64,000 nt of DNA from Parapristionchus giblindavisi. Taxonomy: Eukaryota > Nematoda > Chromadorea > Rhabditida > Diplogasteridae. Made by a program: the position numbers and the translations under genes. The notes under the pieces were generated by a model. It saw only the letters and a list, made by a program, of their open reading frames with translations, had not been told where the DNA came from and did no database searches. Of this stretch, positions 49,101 through 58,005 are shown piece after piece. The stretch lies in NCBI GenBank assembly GCA_943737045.1, contig CALSFV010000294.1, positions 310,001 to 374,000 of the forward strand. Direction: 5' to 3'. The number at the start of each line of letters is the position of its first letter. The first letter of the stretch is position 1.

Positions 49101-51863
49101 ATCCGATCAGGTTTTCCGATTTGTGAAATTTTGGCTCAAAATCCGGTAAGGCGTGGTACTTTGTAACATACTTTTGTCATATGTCCATCATCAATCATTC
49201 GATATAATTTAATTTATTTTCCTGTGCCGTGTTTTCTTGTAAAACGCATAAATATTATTATTATTATTTTCGACCTATGATAACAACTAATGAATTTGAT
49301 ATTGAGATGCATGCGTTGGCCGTGTGGATGGTATCCACGAAGCTACTCGTGGATGTGCATCTGCTTTCGTCATATGCAAACATGGAGAGGTACTGTAGTT
49401 TTTGAATGGCGGGAGATTTGAAATGGTGTATTTGTAGATGGAAGCCGTGATGAATTGTCCATCGGGAACGTTCTTCAATATTGAGACAAAGGGATGTGAC
49501 TATCGTGAGAATGCATGTAGTGGAGGATGGACTGGACAAGGTATTATACATCACTAATACAACAAATAATCATATTATTAAATATATTTAAACGTTCTAT
49601 GTTATAAAATGAATCAAGAATAGATCAATTACATTTCAGCTCACGGAATTGAGGAGCCAGTGACAGAAGCTCCTACCGTATCCAATGATGCATCTGCTTC
49701 TACTAGTGGCCCGTATCGTCCGGAAGTTACCGGCTCCAACTCCGGTTCTCATCACATTACTCGTGGTCATCGTATCCATCATCATCATCATGAAGAAGAG
49801 GTCAAGACTCAATCTGCATCTACGGAACCTTACCGTCCCAAGTTGCCTATATCTGTAGAGAAGCTTTTACATGACCCTGTTGTAACACATTCTGATGTTC
49901 AACCCGTCGCTGAGGCTACTTGCAACTGGAAGGTATGGGCTGGTTTGTTACCAATTTCCAATTGTTACATTTTCCCAGTTCAGACGGAATGTTTTTCAGG
50001 GTCCTTCATCGTCTGGAGTGTGCTCGGCTCATTTCACTATCTGTAATGATGGAAAGCCTGATATGTTCGAGTTAGTTAATGACTTGATGATAAGTATATG
50101 TTCTTAGTGTTTAGTATGAAGTATTGTATTTCTTATACACATTCTCAGTTGTCAATCTCCTCTTGTCTTTGATGACGTCACTTCATCGTGTGCCTACCGT
50201 CAATTCGTTCAAGGATGTCCCGAGTTCGGAAACGAGAAAGATGTTTGTACTTTGATCACTATTGTAGTTTGATCTTTGATCTTAAATATTACAGAAACCT
50301 TCGGCCGATGTCTCATCATCAACTGAAAAGTATTCACGTAATGATTCTCCTTCTACTACAACTCTTCGTCCTCTTCCCGCTCCTTCCACTGGTGCACCCG
50401 TCCGCTTTGAAGGTACGGTCATCATGAGTTACGGTATCGTTTGAATACTGTAATGGTTGATGTTGCAGCCACTGGAAGTGAGTGTACGTTCAATCCCGAA
50501 CAACCGGCCTTCCCTCTCAACTATTGTTCAATGACTTATGGAGTATGCACTGTTGAGGGAGTTGCTTTCAATGTGAGTACTGTATCCCCTTTTCCCGGAA
50601 TACGGTAGACTAATATTCATGATTATAGGCCAATTGCACGTTTGGATCACTCTTCGACTCTGTCATTCGTCAATGCGTGCCCGCTGAGCACTGTGGACAA
50701 TCGTATCTCAAGGAGATTTCTGGTGAGGCTTTGATCTTTGATCTCTGTTGTCTGATCTTTGATCTCTGCTGTTTGATCTTTGATCGTTAGCAATAAATCC
50801 GATGTTGGTCGCAGGTTTTGCTTCATCTGCACCATCTCCTTTGTCTGACCCTCATCGTCACACTGATTGGTCTGGAGATGTTCGCTGTGTTGGAGTGAAA
50901 GATGGTATTTTGAAGGCGACCGCTCTTTGTTCTGGGCATTACATTCGTTGTGACAAGGTATACAGTAGTTGTGATATCTTAACCTCGTGATTAATTATTA
51001 ATTTCAGGAAAGTGTTACTCTACAGACGTGCTCTGGAGCTGCAGAGGTATTCTCACCGGTAACTGGACGTTGCGTGCTTCGAGTGCAGATGTCTGAGTGT
51101 GCTTCATCAAAAGGAACCTCGCCCGCCATCACTCGTCCGAAGGTACGGTAATTGCACCATAATTGGGTTTTCAATAATATGGTATTTCAGTTTGTCAAGG
51201 AGACGACCGCTCATGATGAATACCAGTCTAAGGAGAATGAGAGACATGTATCATCTAAACACAATCATCGTGGATCAAAGATATCGGGTAGTATAACCCC
51301 TATTACTTCATTCGATCCTCTCACATTCTGCGCTACAAAACACGCTGATGGACTCTACCGTAACCCCGAGAATTGTGCTGGCATTGTTCAGGTACTATTG
51401 ATATAGTAGTAGATTACTGTATTTGAGGCATATGATCTATGAATATTGATTATTAATGTTGTGTTTTGAGTGTTTCGGAGGCGAGGCCTTCTCGTATCCC
51501 TCATGTACACCTGGACTCTTCTTCAATGAGATGACATCTGTATGCGACTACGCTTCAAATGTTCCTCAATGCTCGACTCAATCTGATGTCATTGCTCTTG
51601 ATAGTGAGTTGATTGACTACCGTACATCTACAGTATACCTATCGTAACTTGAATGACTAATCAATATCCCATCAGGTTCATCAAAGACATGCAGTGGCCA
51701 GCCACACGGTGCTCATCTCGCTGACGACAAAGACTGTTCTACATACTATCGTTGTGTATGGGGTAGTCTAGAAAGGTTGTCTTGTCCTGAGGGTACGGTA
51801 TTCAATCCCCGTTTGTCAGTCTGTGATTATCCATCGGAAGTCCCTCACTGTGCCAACAAGTAG
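34732..51863 (+). CDS. Giant secreted chitin-binding protein (CBD-1-like)
   Basis: The start is MGPRESHIGIAVLTFIVAAT, a signal peptide; the stop is at 51861. I traced more than 50 short exons across 17 kb. Order: ten Peritrophin-A/ChtBD2 (CBM14) modules, a Gln/Tyr-rich linker, one atypical module, a basic segment, an acidic Asp/Glu region of roughly 1,000 residues, one degenerate module, then eight more modules. Modules show six Cys in the usual pattern, for example CSGREDGTYG...CPQGLVFD...C. Arrays of this module with a signal peptide in C. elegans include the eggshell protein CBD-1; a role in an extracellular chitin matrix is inferred. Introns hold a mariner, two LINE tails and MITEs. A four-copy exon+intron duplication is at 43120-43689. 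Two adjacent genes are possible, but the reading frame continues through the acidic region into the second module array. Confidence 0.85.
35238..39615 (+). other. N-terminal array of ten chitin-binding modules
   Basis: Modules begin near 35246, 35591, 36166, 36602, 36980, 37322, 37700, 38031, 38400 and 39254. Modules 4-9 are alike (DCS-R-DG-YS-GC...FVQCV-G...CP-GLVFD), suggesting recent duplication; each of these starts with a new exon at the codon before the first Cys (phase-1 acceptor then ATTGT or ACTGT), which favours module shuffling. Module 2 is followed by a Thr/Pro-rich spacer. Aromatic and Cys positions expected for chitin binding are kept in most modules. Confidence 0.85.
38550..38995 (-). 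mobile_element. LINE 3'-end fragment in an intron
   Basis: Read on the minus strand this ends in TGTGATAAAGATTATTATTATT, an (ATT)n tail as in CR1/Jockey-type LINEs. It makes the intron inside chitin-binding module 9 about 490 bases, against 45-100 for its neighbours. No coding frame remains, so the family is a guess from the tail. Confidence 0.5.
39826..39963. mobile_element. Short palindromic MITE in intron
   Basis: The ends AGTAGTTGACAATACT... and ...CCAGTAGTTAAC enclose the paired words ACACCGGACCAGTCCAAA / TTTGGACTGGTACGGTGT. It lies within the intron just before the Gln/Tyr-rich exon; splicing around it keeps the frame. Confidence 0.65.
40003..40420 (+). other. Gln/Tyr-rich repeat linker
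   Basis: Frame of the large chitin-binding protein. Short tandem units of the type SGYQQ(T/S)xYQQ (for example DYQQTGYQQTGYQQSDYQQ) make a Gln/Tyr-rich, low-complexity tract of about 120 residues. Such tracts can be crosslinked through Tyr in extracellular matrices; that role is an inference. An atypical module with the Cys pattern CEGGDKRRVAAC...CSP follows at about 40540. Confidence 0.8.
43014..43106. repeat. (TA)n microsatellite in an intron
   Basis: About 45 TA dinucleotides, interrupted once by AATA near 43036, in the intron directly before the tandem exon-intron array. The length probably varies between individuals. Confidence 0.95.
43120..43689 (+). repeat. Four tandem exon+intron units, 142-bp period
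   Basis: Units start at 43117, 43259, 43401 and 43543. Each internal unit is a 96-base exon (32 codons, TTEEVSTELPYEDEKDNDE... to ENPVDE) plus a 46-base intron (GTAGATTTGATCTTTG... to ATCTAG). The first three copies are identical or nearly so; the fourth has a few changes and a 51-base intron. Because 96 is a multiple of 3 and the introns are phase 0, each duplication adds 32 residues in frame and carries its own intron. Part of the acidic region of the chitin-binding protein. Confidence 0.95.
45652..45760 (+). mobile_element. MITE fragment (TTCGACCTA family) in intron
   Basis: The words GTGGCCAGGTTTTTCGATTT and AATGCGGTCAGGCTTGGTG followed by CTTTGCAACATACT match the right half of copies at 4170 and 5845. 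Neither terminus is intact. It is intronic between two acidic exons. Confidence 0.7.
47461..48730 (-). mobile_element. Full-length mariner element in an intron
   Basis: The ends TTAGGTGAATTCATAAGTAA and the inverse at 48711-48730 match over about 30 bases, flanked by TA on both sides (47459-47460 and 48731-48732). Its 1,270-bp length is that of a complete mariner. A decayed transposase is on the minus strand. Removing it leaves a normal intron of about 70 bases inside a chitin-binding module, so the insertion is tolerated by splicing. Confidence 0.95.
47566..48400 (-). pseudogene. mariner transposase, decayed
   Basis: The minus strand carries VITGDEKWVPYDYKEPMRLW (the conserved GDEKW with a catalytic Asp), then KVMLCVWYSVPGVEYWELLP and, in another frame, PYSPGLADYGCHLFAVL, which matches the PYSPDLAPSDYHLF block; the expected Asp is changed and frames shift between blocks. 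It cannot make an active enzyme. Blocks are in the normal mariner order. Confidence 0.9.
49076..49278 (+). mobile_element. MITE (TTCGACCTA family) interrupted by a LINE tail
   Basis: It starts TAGGTCGAATAGATAGG and ends TTTTCGACCTAT, but the final ACATACTTTT/CGACC is split by 49178-49266, which ends in ATAAATATTATTATTATTATT, a LINE-type 3' tail. It lies in an intron of the chitin-binding gene between modules 2 and 3 of the C-terminal array. Confidence 0.7.
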
Positions 51864-52220
51864 TGATCTCGTAGTCACAAGTAGTTTGTAGTCTAGTAAC
51901 CGGTATTGTATAGTCTAGTCACTATTAGTTAACTTTTCATTCTCCTCACTTATCCACTGATCGTCTTATCCTTCTAATTGTGCTTTATCTCTCATTTTTT
52001 AATAATATTTAACTAGATATCATTCTTATCCTCCGTTTGTGTCCTGTACCATACCTGTCATTGAACTTTGTCTAATAATTAATAATGCTAAATAAATTTG
52101 CGTTTTAACTTTTATGGCCTTCGACAACCAACACTTGTCAAACATTCCTTACACTGACCATGAAAAAACCGATAAAAGTGTTTGTTTCACGAAACTATGA
52201 AAAGATGAAATGTTTATTAC
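51864..52220 (+). other. 3' UTR of the chitin-binding gene
   Basis: About 230 bases follow the stop before AATAAA (about 52090), a probable poly(A) signal. Beyond it is a short spacer before the minus-strand histone-like fragment. Confidence 0.6.
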
Positions 52221-52370
52221 TTGATTCAAGGGGGATGAGTGGATATGGGGGAGAAGACCTCCTTGAGCGATGGTAACACCATCCATCAGCTTGTTTAGTT
52301 CATCATCGTTACGGATGGAAAGCTGGATATGGCGAGGATTGATTATCTTCTTATGATTATCACGAGTGGT
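52221..52370 (-). pseudogene. Histone H2A-like C-terminal fragment
   Basis: The minus strand reads [18 protein letters not shown], then [20 protein letters not shown], then [11 protein letters not shown]. This is the alpha-3 and docking region of histone H2A, with the canonical RDN, PRHxQLxIRND and VTIAQGG words. LLPHIH resembles variant rather than canonical tails. No N-terminal histone fold was found upstream on the same strand, so it is either a fragment or the last exon of a divergent intron-bearing H2A variant; a GTAATA after SPLNQ could be a splice donor. Confidence 0.75.
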
Positions 52371-52807
52371 TAAAATGAATTTATAAACCAACAAATATTA
52401 AATAATGAATGGATATGAAATCATTTTCATTATTCACCCCTTTTATCGATCGTTCCTCCATTTCATTTCTTTCATCGTTCCTCATCGCCGTTTCATTTCC
52501 AGGGCTCGGTGAATATTTTGATTTCGTATCTATTAAACTAAGCTTAATTTTCATAAGAAGAACATCTTTTGCTTCCAAAAGAGACGCTTAATCGATTGAT
52601 GACATTTCTTCATTATGTGATCAGGTTTGAAGAATATTCGACTCCGCCCACATTTAAGTATTTAATGAAATGCTTTGCAGCTCTAACACGTTGTACGACA
52701 TATCTCATTGTCTGTAAGGAAAAGTTGATTAACATGTCGTCTTCTAGCAAAAATAAGCAAGGAAACAATTATCCACCCCACAAAAAGCGGATATTCCGAT
52801 GTGATTG

Positions 52808-53189
52808 TTAAAGATGGAGACCCACGAGTTTTTTCGTGACTAAACTGGCCAGGCAGAACTATAGATCACATCTCCCTGTATCCAAAAACAATTTTCTCTA
52901 AAATTATATGTGCACTGGAATACCGTAATCCGAGTTCAAAGTTCGTTATTACTCCAAGATGTCCTCAGGGAACGCGCGCAATTTCAAATATGAAAGACAA
53001 ATGTATTGCAAATTGCAAACGGGAATCGAACCCGCGTGACGCGGTTACACGCGCCGACTACTAACCACTGAGCCACACGCTCTATGCGCCCAATCTCTCA
53101 ATTCTAATAGAGAATAGAGTGCCACTTCCTACCTCTCATGTTAGAGATGACAATAGTGCACCCCAATTCTCCTGGCCCTCATTCTTTAA
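52808..53189 (-). mobile_element. TTAAAG-ended MITE containing a tRNA-like sequence
   Basis: The left end TTAAAGATGGAGACCCACGAG and the right end GGCCCTCATTCTTTAA are inverted relatives. A tRNA-like sequence is on the minus strand at 53017-53088. The left terminus resembles those at 56342, 57312 and 62244. Confidence 0.6.
53017..53088 (-). pseudogene. tRNA-like sequence
   Basis: On the minus strand TGGCTCAGTGGTTAGTAGTC matches the A box and GCGGGTTCGATTCCCGT forms a full 5-bp T stem with a standard B box. The anticodon arm can pair (GCGCG/CGCGT), but the loop is 6 bases and the D stem fails. It is the best preserved of the tRNA-like sequences here, yet not a convincing functional tRNA. Confidence 0.6.
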
Positions 53190-53308
53190 AACAACAAACT
53201 TCTTGCAAACTGATTGTTGTTTTTTTTCAAATATTAGGGTGTCCCATAAGTTTTTGCACTATTTTCATGCTTCACATTTTTTTCAAATAACAAACGAAGC
53301 AGCTACAT

Positions 53309-53717
53309 TCAAATGGTGATACACTGTCCATGTTTATGAACAACTATCCTCCATCTCGTATGCAACTGCATGACACCGTTCTGTCTCAATTCCTTATTGT
53401 TAGGGAGCGAGGCAATCCATTGGTCGATCTCCCGTTTTACATCGGCCTGATTACGGAAGTTTTTTCCTCTGCAGCAGCGCTCGAGAGATCGGAAAGCATG
53501 GCAATCACAAGGGGACAGGTCGGGGGAATACGACGAATGGTGAAGCCAGTCAATATCTAAATTCTTCAGTTTGACCTGCGCCTTGTTAGTGTGATGTGTC
53601 ATCGCGCTGTTCATTGAACCCAATGTTTTCCCTCACACAAAGAGGCTGAGAAGGACTTGGCCGTCCATCTCCTGCAGTTGTTCGCAGAAGACATCGGTGG
53701 TAACAGTCTGCCCCTCA
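53309..53717 (-). pseudogene. mariner transposase C-terminal remnant
   Basis: The minus strand reads GQTVTTDVFCEQLQEMDGQ, then after a frame change KAQVKLKNLDIDWLHHSSYS, PDLSPCDCHAFRSLE, ending with the usual C terminus. The upstream part of the gene (RVVYRELLP) is at 54726-54793, separated by the palindrome 53718-54722; leaving that out, the two parts meet in frame. The last catalytic position (SPCDCH) appears kept, but frameshifts elsewhere kill the gene. Confidence 0.85.
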
Positions 53718-53952
53718 CAAGGGAATGCTGGGGACTCGCCATGCAGTTATGGCTAGTGACATCTTTGACGAGAACCGGCATGAAATTCTGACTGGATATC
53801 CGTCGAGTATACTTGCCACGAGCTTCTGGTATTCGAGAAAATCGATGACGAAAATCGCGTAGAAATCGCGTCTCTTTTTGAATTTTCGCGGCTTGTACAC
53901 AGCTATCAACTCGGCTGATCATATCAACCCGACTCTCAACCCATATCTCAAC

Positions 53953-54020
53953 GGCACTCGTGGTGTACTGGATAAGGCGCTCGCCTTGAATTTTGTAGGT
54001 TCATGGTTCGATGCCTGCTC
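53953..54020 (+). pseudogene. tRNA-like sequence in left arm of copy 1
   Basis: TGGTGTACTGGATAAGGCG is A-box-like and GGTTCGATGCC B-box-like. The T stem pairs weakly. Downstream lies CTTTTGCTATTTTTCCAAG, a word also found after the tRNA-like sequence of copy 2. Confidence 0.55.
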
Positions 54021-54137
54021 TGTTCCATTTTCTTTTGCTATTTTTCCAAGTTTTCAAAAGATCAAGTTAAAAAATTTTTTTTTGATATAACAAGAAACCG
54101 TTTATGACATTAACATCTATGGTAGGGGGACAACAAA

Positions 54138-54329
54138 GTGATTAAAGCAATAAGGATGCTCAGGAAGGATGGAAAGTTTGAGACTCCCGTAGAAGTATGC
54201 TTTCCCGTAAATATTCTCACGACCAAGTGCCACATTCGTCAGTGCTCATCTTGTTCCTTCATTCTCTGCCCCCATTGTGACCATACTTATTGCTTTAATC
54301 ACTTTGTTGCCCCCTACCATAGATGTTAA
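54138..54329 (+). other. Cys/His-rich open frame in palindrome centre
   Basis: The centre of the element encodes CHIRQCSSCSFILCPHCDHT then YCFNHFVAPYHRC. This CxxC-x5-CxxC pattern resembles a small zinc-binding tail as seen at the C termini of some transposases. It partly spans the right arm and has no other support. It may be a captured transposase fragment or chance. Confidence 0.3.
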
Positions 54330-54424
54330 TGTCATAAACGGTTTCTTGTTATATCAACTTTCCAAAAAAAATTTTTTTTTAAACTTGATCTTTTGAAATT
54401 TGGAAAAATAGCAAAAGAAAATGG

Positions 54425-54492
54425 AACATCGAACCATGAACCTACAAAATTCAAGGCGAGCGCCTTATCCAGTACACCACGAGTGCCGTTGA
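54425..54492 (-). pseudogene. tRNA-like sequence in right arm of copy 1
   Basis: Inverted copy of the sequence at 53953-54020, slightly diverged; the A box and B box are in the same relation on the minus strand. Confidence 0.55.
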
Positions 54493-54901
54493 GATATGGG
54501 TTGAGAGTCGGGTTGATATGATCAGCCGAGTTGATAGCTGTGTACAAGCCGCGAAAATTCAAAAATAGACGCGATTTCTACGCGATTTTCGTCATCGATT
54601 TTCTCGAATACCAGAAGCTCGTGGCAAGTATACTCGACGGATATCCAGTCAGAATTTCATGCCGGTTCTCGTCAAAGATGTCACTAGCCATAACTGCATG
54701 GCGAATCCCCAGCATTCCCTTGTCAGGTAACAACTCGCGATAAACCACACGAATAGAATGAGAGCGACCCTTTCTTTCCTTGAAGAAGGGCATATCGAAA
54801 ACCGTGTAACGGTGACATAATTTAAAAAATCAAACATTGTCGTGGAAAAATAGTTGGCAAATGAAACTTATCACAATTGCTAATCAGTATGCCCTCATGT
54901 A

Positions 54902-56056
54902 CAGTATAGGTCAAAAGTCATGGGACACTTTTTCATTATTTTATAACTTTTGATCCAGGAAAGCAATCAAGCTCATCTTTTGAGACAATGTACAGAATTT
55001 ATCAAGGAATAATACCATGATGTGTTGGTGTGATTAAATTAGTTCACTGATGCGTAGTGATGACGCTACCGAAGTTCACTTTTTTGAAAATTTCCATTTC
55101 TTTAGTGAAAAGCCCTGTTCTTCAGGAACACTGTGAGAGTGGAGACCCCCACTAGGGCTGTACAGTCAAACAATCCGGAATGGAATGGGAATGGAATGGT
55201 TAAGTTCCGATTCCTTTCAGACCCGCAGCAAACTTTATGCTGAGGTCTACTCGGTGCGCGCTCTTGCGCTTTCTCTGTTACTGCTCTCGCCCCTGGCCCT
55301 CTATTGATGAAATCTCTTAGCTTCAAAGTACCAATGCATGTTAGAGATGTTCACAAAAGTATTTGCACTATTTCTGAACTTTTATCTTTGATCTTTGTAT
55401 TTTGATCTTTATTCGCTACAACCGAGTAGACCTCAGCAGAGCGTTTGCTGCGGGTCTGAAAGGAATCGGAACTTAACCAAAATAAGGGAAATACATATAT
55501 GATACATTACAAAGCTGCTTGCACAGAACCATAATTTTAGAAGACCCGCCCTCTGAACGGTAGGGTCTCAAAATCGGACCTCCCCAAAAAAAATTTATTT
55601 TATGCCCCGAGGGCAAATGGCGAGCCATGACTACCGTAATGTGGGGATAAACATTACTCGCCACTAGCATCATTTCAGCACTTAGAACGGGTTGTTAGCA
55701 CATCTAGAAGCAGAGTTATAAATTTTGGGGGTCAAAGTTGCGACCCTGCTACAGCTTGAAATCGGAGTCGGAGCCATTCCGGATTGTTTGACTGTACAGC
55801 CCTAGTGGGGGTCTCCACTCTCACAGTGTTCCTGAAGAACAGGGCTTTTCACTAAAGAAATGGGAATTTTCAAAAGAAGTGTACTTCGGTTGCGTCATCA
55901 CTACGCATCAGTGAACTAATTTAATTACACCAACACATCGTGGTATTATTCCTTGATAAATTCTGCACATTGTCTCAAAAGATGACCTTGTTTTCTTTCC
56001 TGGATCAAAAGTTATAAAATAATGAAAAAGTGTCCCATGACTTTTGACCTATACTG
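54902..56056. mobile_element. Tc1-type foldback element
   Basis: Ends CAGTATAGGTCAAAAGTCAT and ATGACTTTTGACCTATACTG flanked by TA. The terminal repeats are about 290 bases. A second inner inverted pair lies at 55198-55256 and 55421-55480, with a unique stretch 55485-55760. The CAGT start fits Tc1-like elements. It is nested in the mariner at 53234-56155. No transposase is visible. Confidence 0.88.
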
Positions 56057-56341
56057 TATGAAAAATACCACAGGGCATAACAATCGCTCTCGACCGTGAA
56101 AAAAAGGTCCAAAGTTAGTGCAGAAAAAAGTGCAAAGACTTATGGGACACCCTAATAGTTTGTAAAATTAGGCGAAATTTGTTGGGCGTACGATAACAGC
56201 AAAATAACGTAGAAGAATGAAAAGATTGTTGTTAACAATCAAGCACTCTCCATTGTAATTCGAGTCTTTAATCTCTAAATTTTCCGCAGAAAAAAAGAAG
56301 AGTGAATTGAAATAGAATGACGATACACAAAGGCCGTTAGC

Positions 56342-56450
56342 TTAAAGATCGAGGCCCGCGAATGTCTATGCAAATCCATAACATATCTTTTATGCAAGGG
56401 ACGAATCATATATCACTCCCCTTCCTTTCCTCGCCAGAGGAAGGTGAGTA
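56342..56450. mobile_element. Left end of a TTAAAG MITE interrupted by a LINE
   Basis: TTAAAGATCGAGGCCCGCGAA at 56342 is inverted at 62218-62244 (TATTCGCGGGCTCCACCTTTAA). The intervening LINE is the natural explanation for the 5.9 kb distance. The right part of this MITE (from about 61975) contains a tRNA-like sequence. The link is inferred from the matching ends. Confidence 0.45.
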
Positions 56451-57007
56451 AGAATTAGTCTCTCGTATTGATTGATTGGCCAATCAATCGTCCACTTCCT
56501 TTGACAAGATCTGCCTTAGAATTCGAGAGGACTCCCAGTAGCAGACTGTTATGTACAGTGATAATCTAACATTCGGTACCGCATCAGGTGATATTATGGA
56601 ATCGCTAAGAACGTTACTCTCTCCTAAATCCCATTCTACTACTAGCTCGGTCAACAAGCGTGCGCGTACTCTCGATGATGACGAACAAGAAGATGGCCTC
56701 TCACTCTCTGATATCTGCCAACTCATCGTCAAGATGCAAACCGATCTGCGTCGCGAACGACTAAGAAATGATCGATTGGAAAAGACAGTAGAAGATCTTC
56801 AAGGTGTTGTCAATACACTCACAAGGGAAGTATGGTGCGCCGGTCCCGGACTTCGGAATGGGACATATACCATTCGATAGGTCTCCAAAATAGAAGACTC
56901 CCATGTTAAGGATTTTGGCAACGTACCCCTGGGGGCCGAGTACTTTGCATATTTCTGACCGTCTTTTTTTCGAACCTACAATAAGATCCAGTCTCTGTGA
57001 GATCTAG

Positions 57008-57080
57008 AGCAAGCAGTAGTGGCCGGATGGATAAGAGGATTGTCTATATATCTTTTGCTCGCAAGTTCGATTCCCACACA
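57008..57080 (+). pseudogene. tRNA-like sequence in left arm of copy 2
   Basis: TGGCCGGATGGATAAGAGG is A-box-like and AGTTCGATTCCC B-box-like. CTTTTGCTATTTTTCCATG follows shortly after, as in copy 1. Stem pairing is incomplete. Confidence 0.55.
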
Positions 57081-57934
57081 ACTTCAACAACTTTTGCTAT
57101 TTTTCCATGTATGAAAATCTTACAAAAATCATTTAAAAAAACAATCAACAATATTTTGCATTACAATATGATAATGATAAGAAAATTTCAATTTATAATG
57201 GAATAATGATATGATTTTGATTTATGATAGTTTACAATGAAAATCGAATTCATTATTTTCGATTATTGTTTTTTGTAACATTTTTTTGTACGTGGAGTGG
57301 ACTGGCGGTGGTTAAAGATGGAGGTCTGCGAATATGTTCGTAAATATATTATAAAAGTGATTCATTCTTGATAATAGCGCTCCTAACGCACTGGAAAAGT
57401 AAAAGTAAATTTTCAATCCTTTATTCAAGGCACACCTGACCTTCAAACATACTCCTTCAAATATGTCATAAAAAAATTTACCCGAATCCAGCGCTGCATA
57501 AATCCTCACAAGGACACGTGTTATATATTAATCTATACCGAGGACTCATCGATTTGAGATAATTGATTTTTACCGTTTATTCATGAAAGCTTATCGTAAT
57601 TACCCTAATTACAGTAAACCGAGTGTTAGGAGCGCGATAATCTAGACTGAATCGCTTTCATAATGTATTTACGAAAATATTGGTAGGTCTCTATCTTCAA
57701 CGACCGCCAGTCCACTCCACGTACGGGGAAAATGTTACAAAAAACAACAATTGAAAATAATGAATTCGATTTTCATTTTAAACTATCATGAATTAAAATC
57801 ATATCATTATTTAAAATCATATCATTAAATTGAAATTTTCTTATCATTATCATATTCTAACGCAAAATATTGTTGATTGATTTTTTAAATGATTTTTGTA
57901 AGATTTTCATACATGGAAAAATAGCAAAAGTAGT

Positions 57935-58005
57935 TGAACTTGTGTGGGAATCGAACTTAAGATATAGAGACAATCCTCTTATCCATCCGGCCACCACTGC
58001 TTACT
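57935..58005 (-). pseudogene. tRNA-like sequence in right arm of copy 2
   Basis: Inverted counterpart of 57008-57080 with a short deletion in the anticodon-to-T-arm part relative to the left copy. Confidence 0.55.

Larger units (their letters stand above)
46810..51863 (+). other. C-terminal array of eight chitin-binding modules
   Basis: Modules begin near 46931, 47372, 49309, 49919, 50485, 50885, 51329 and 51686. The first follows a poly-Ser run (TSSSSSSTTSS). The second is split by an intron holding a mariner element. The fourth and fifth have unusual Cys spacing (CNWKGPSSSGVC; CTFNPEQPAFPLNYC). The last ends CDYPSEVPHCANK and stop. Compared with the N-terminal array these modules are more divergent from each other, so the two arrays probably expanded separately. 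Confidence 0.8.
53718..54722. mobile_element. CAAGGGAA-ended palindromic element, copy 1
   Basis: Ends CAAGGGAATGCTGGGG and CCCCAGCATTCCCTTG. The flanking 3-bp direct repeat TCA (53715-53717, 54723-54725) is the target duplication. The arms (about 53718-54130 and 54300-54722) are inverted copies, each with a tRNA-like sequence. The target is a mariner transposase gene. Copy 2 at 56822 has the same ends and the same duplication. A 3-bp target fits PIF/Harbinger or CACTA families; no transposase of its own is visible. Confidence 0.92.
53234..56155 (-). mobile_element. mariner element with two nested insertions
   Basis: The ends TTAGGGTGTCCCATAAG and CTTATGGGACACCCTAA are inverted and flanked by TA (53232-53233, 56156-56157). 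The 2.9 kb between them contains two separate elements (53718-54722 and 54902-56056); the remaining mariner sequence is only about 760 bp and carries a broken minus-strand transposase. Confidence 0.9.

Noticed and set aside
53017..53088. Functional tRNA gene on the minus strand
   Set aside because: The T arm is good, but the D stem does not pair and the anticodon loop is 6 bases; treated as tRNA-like.
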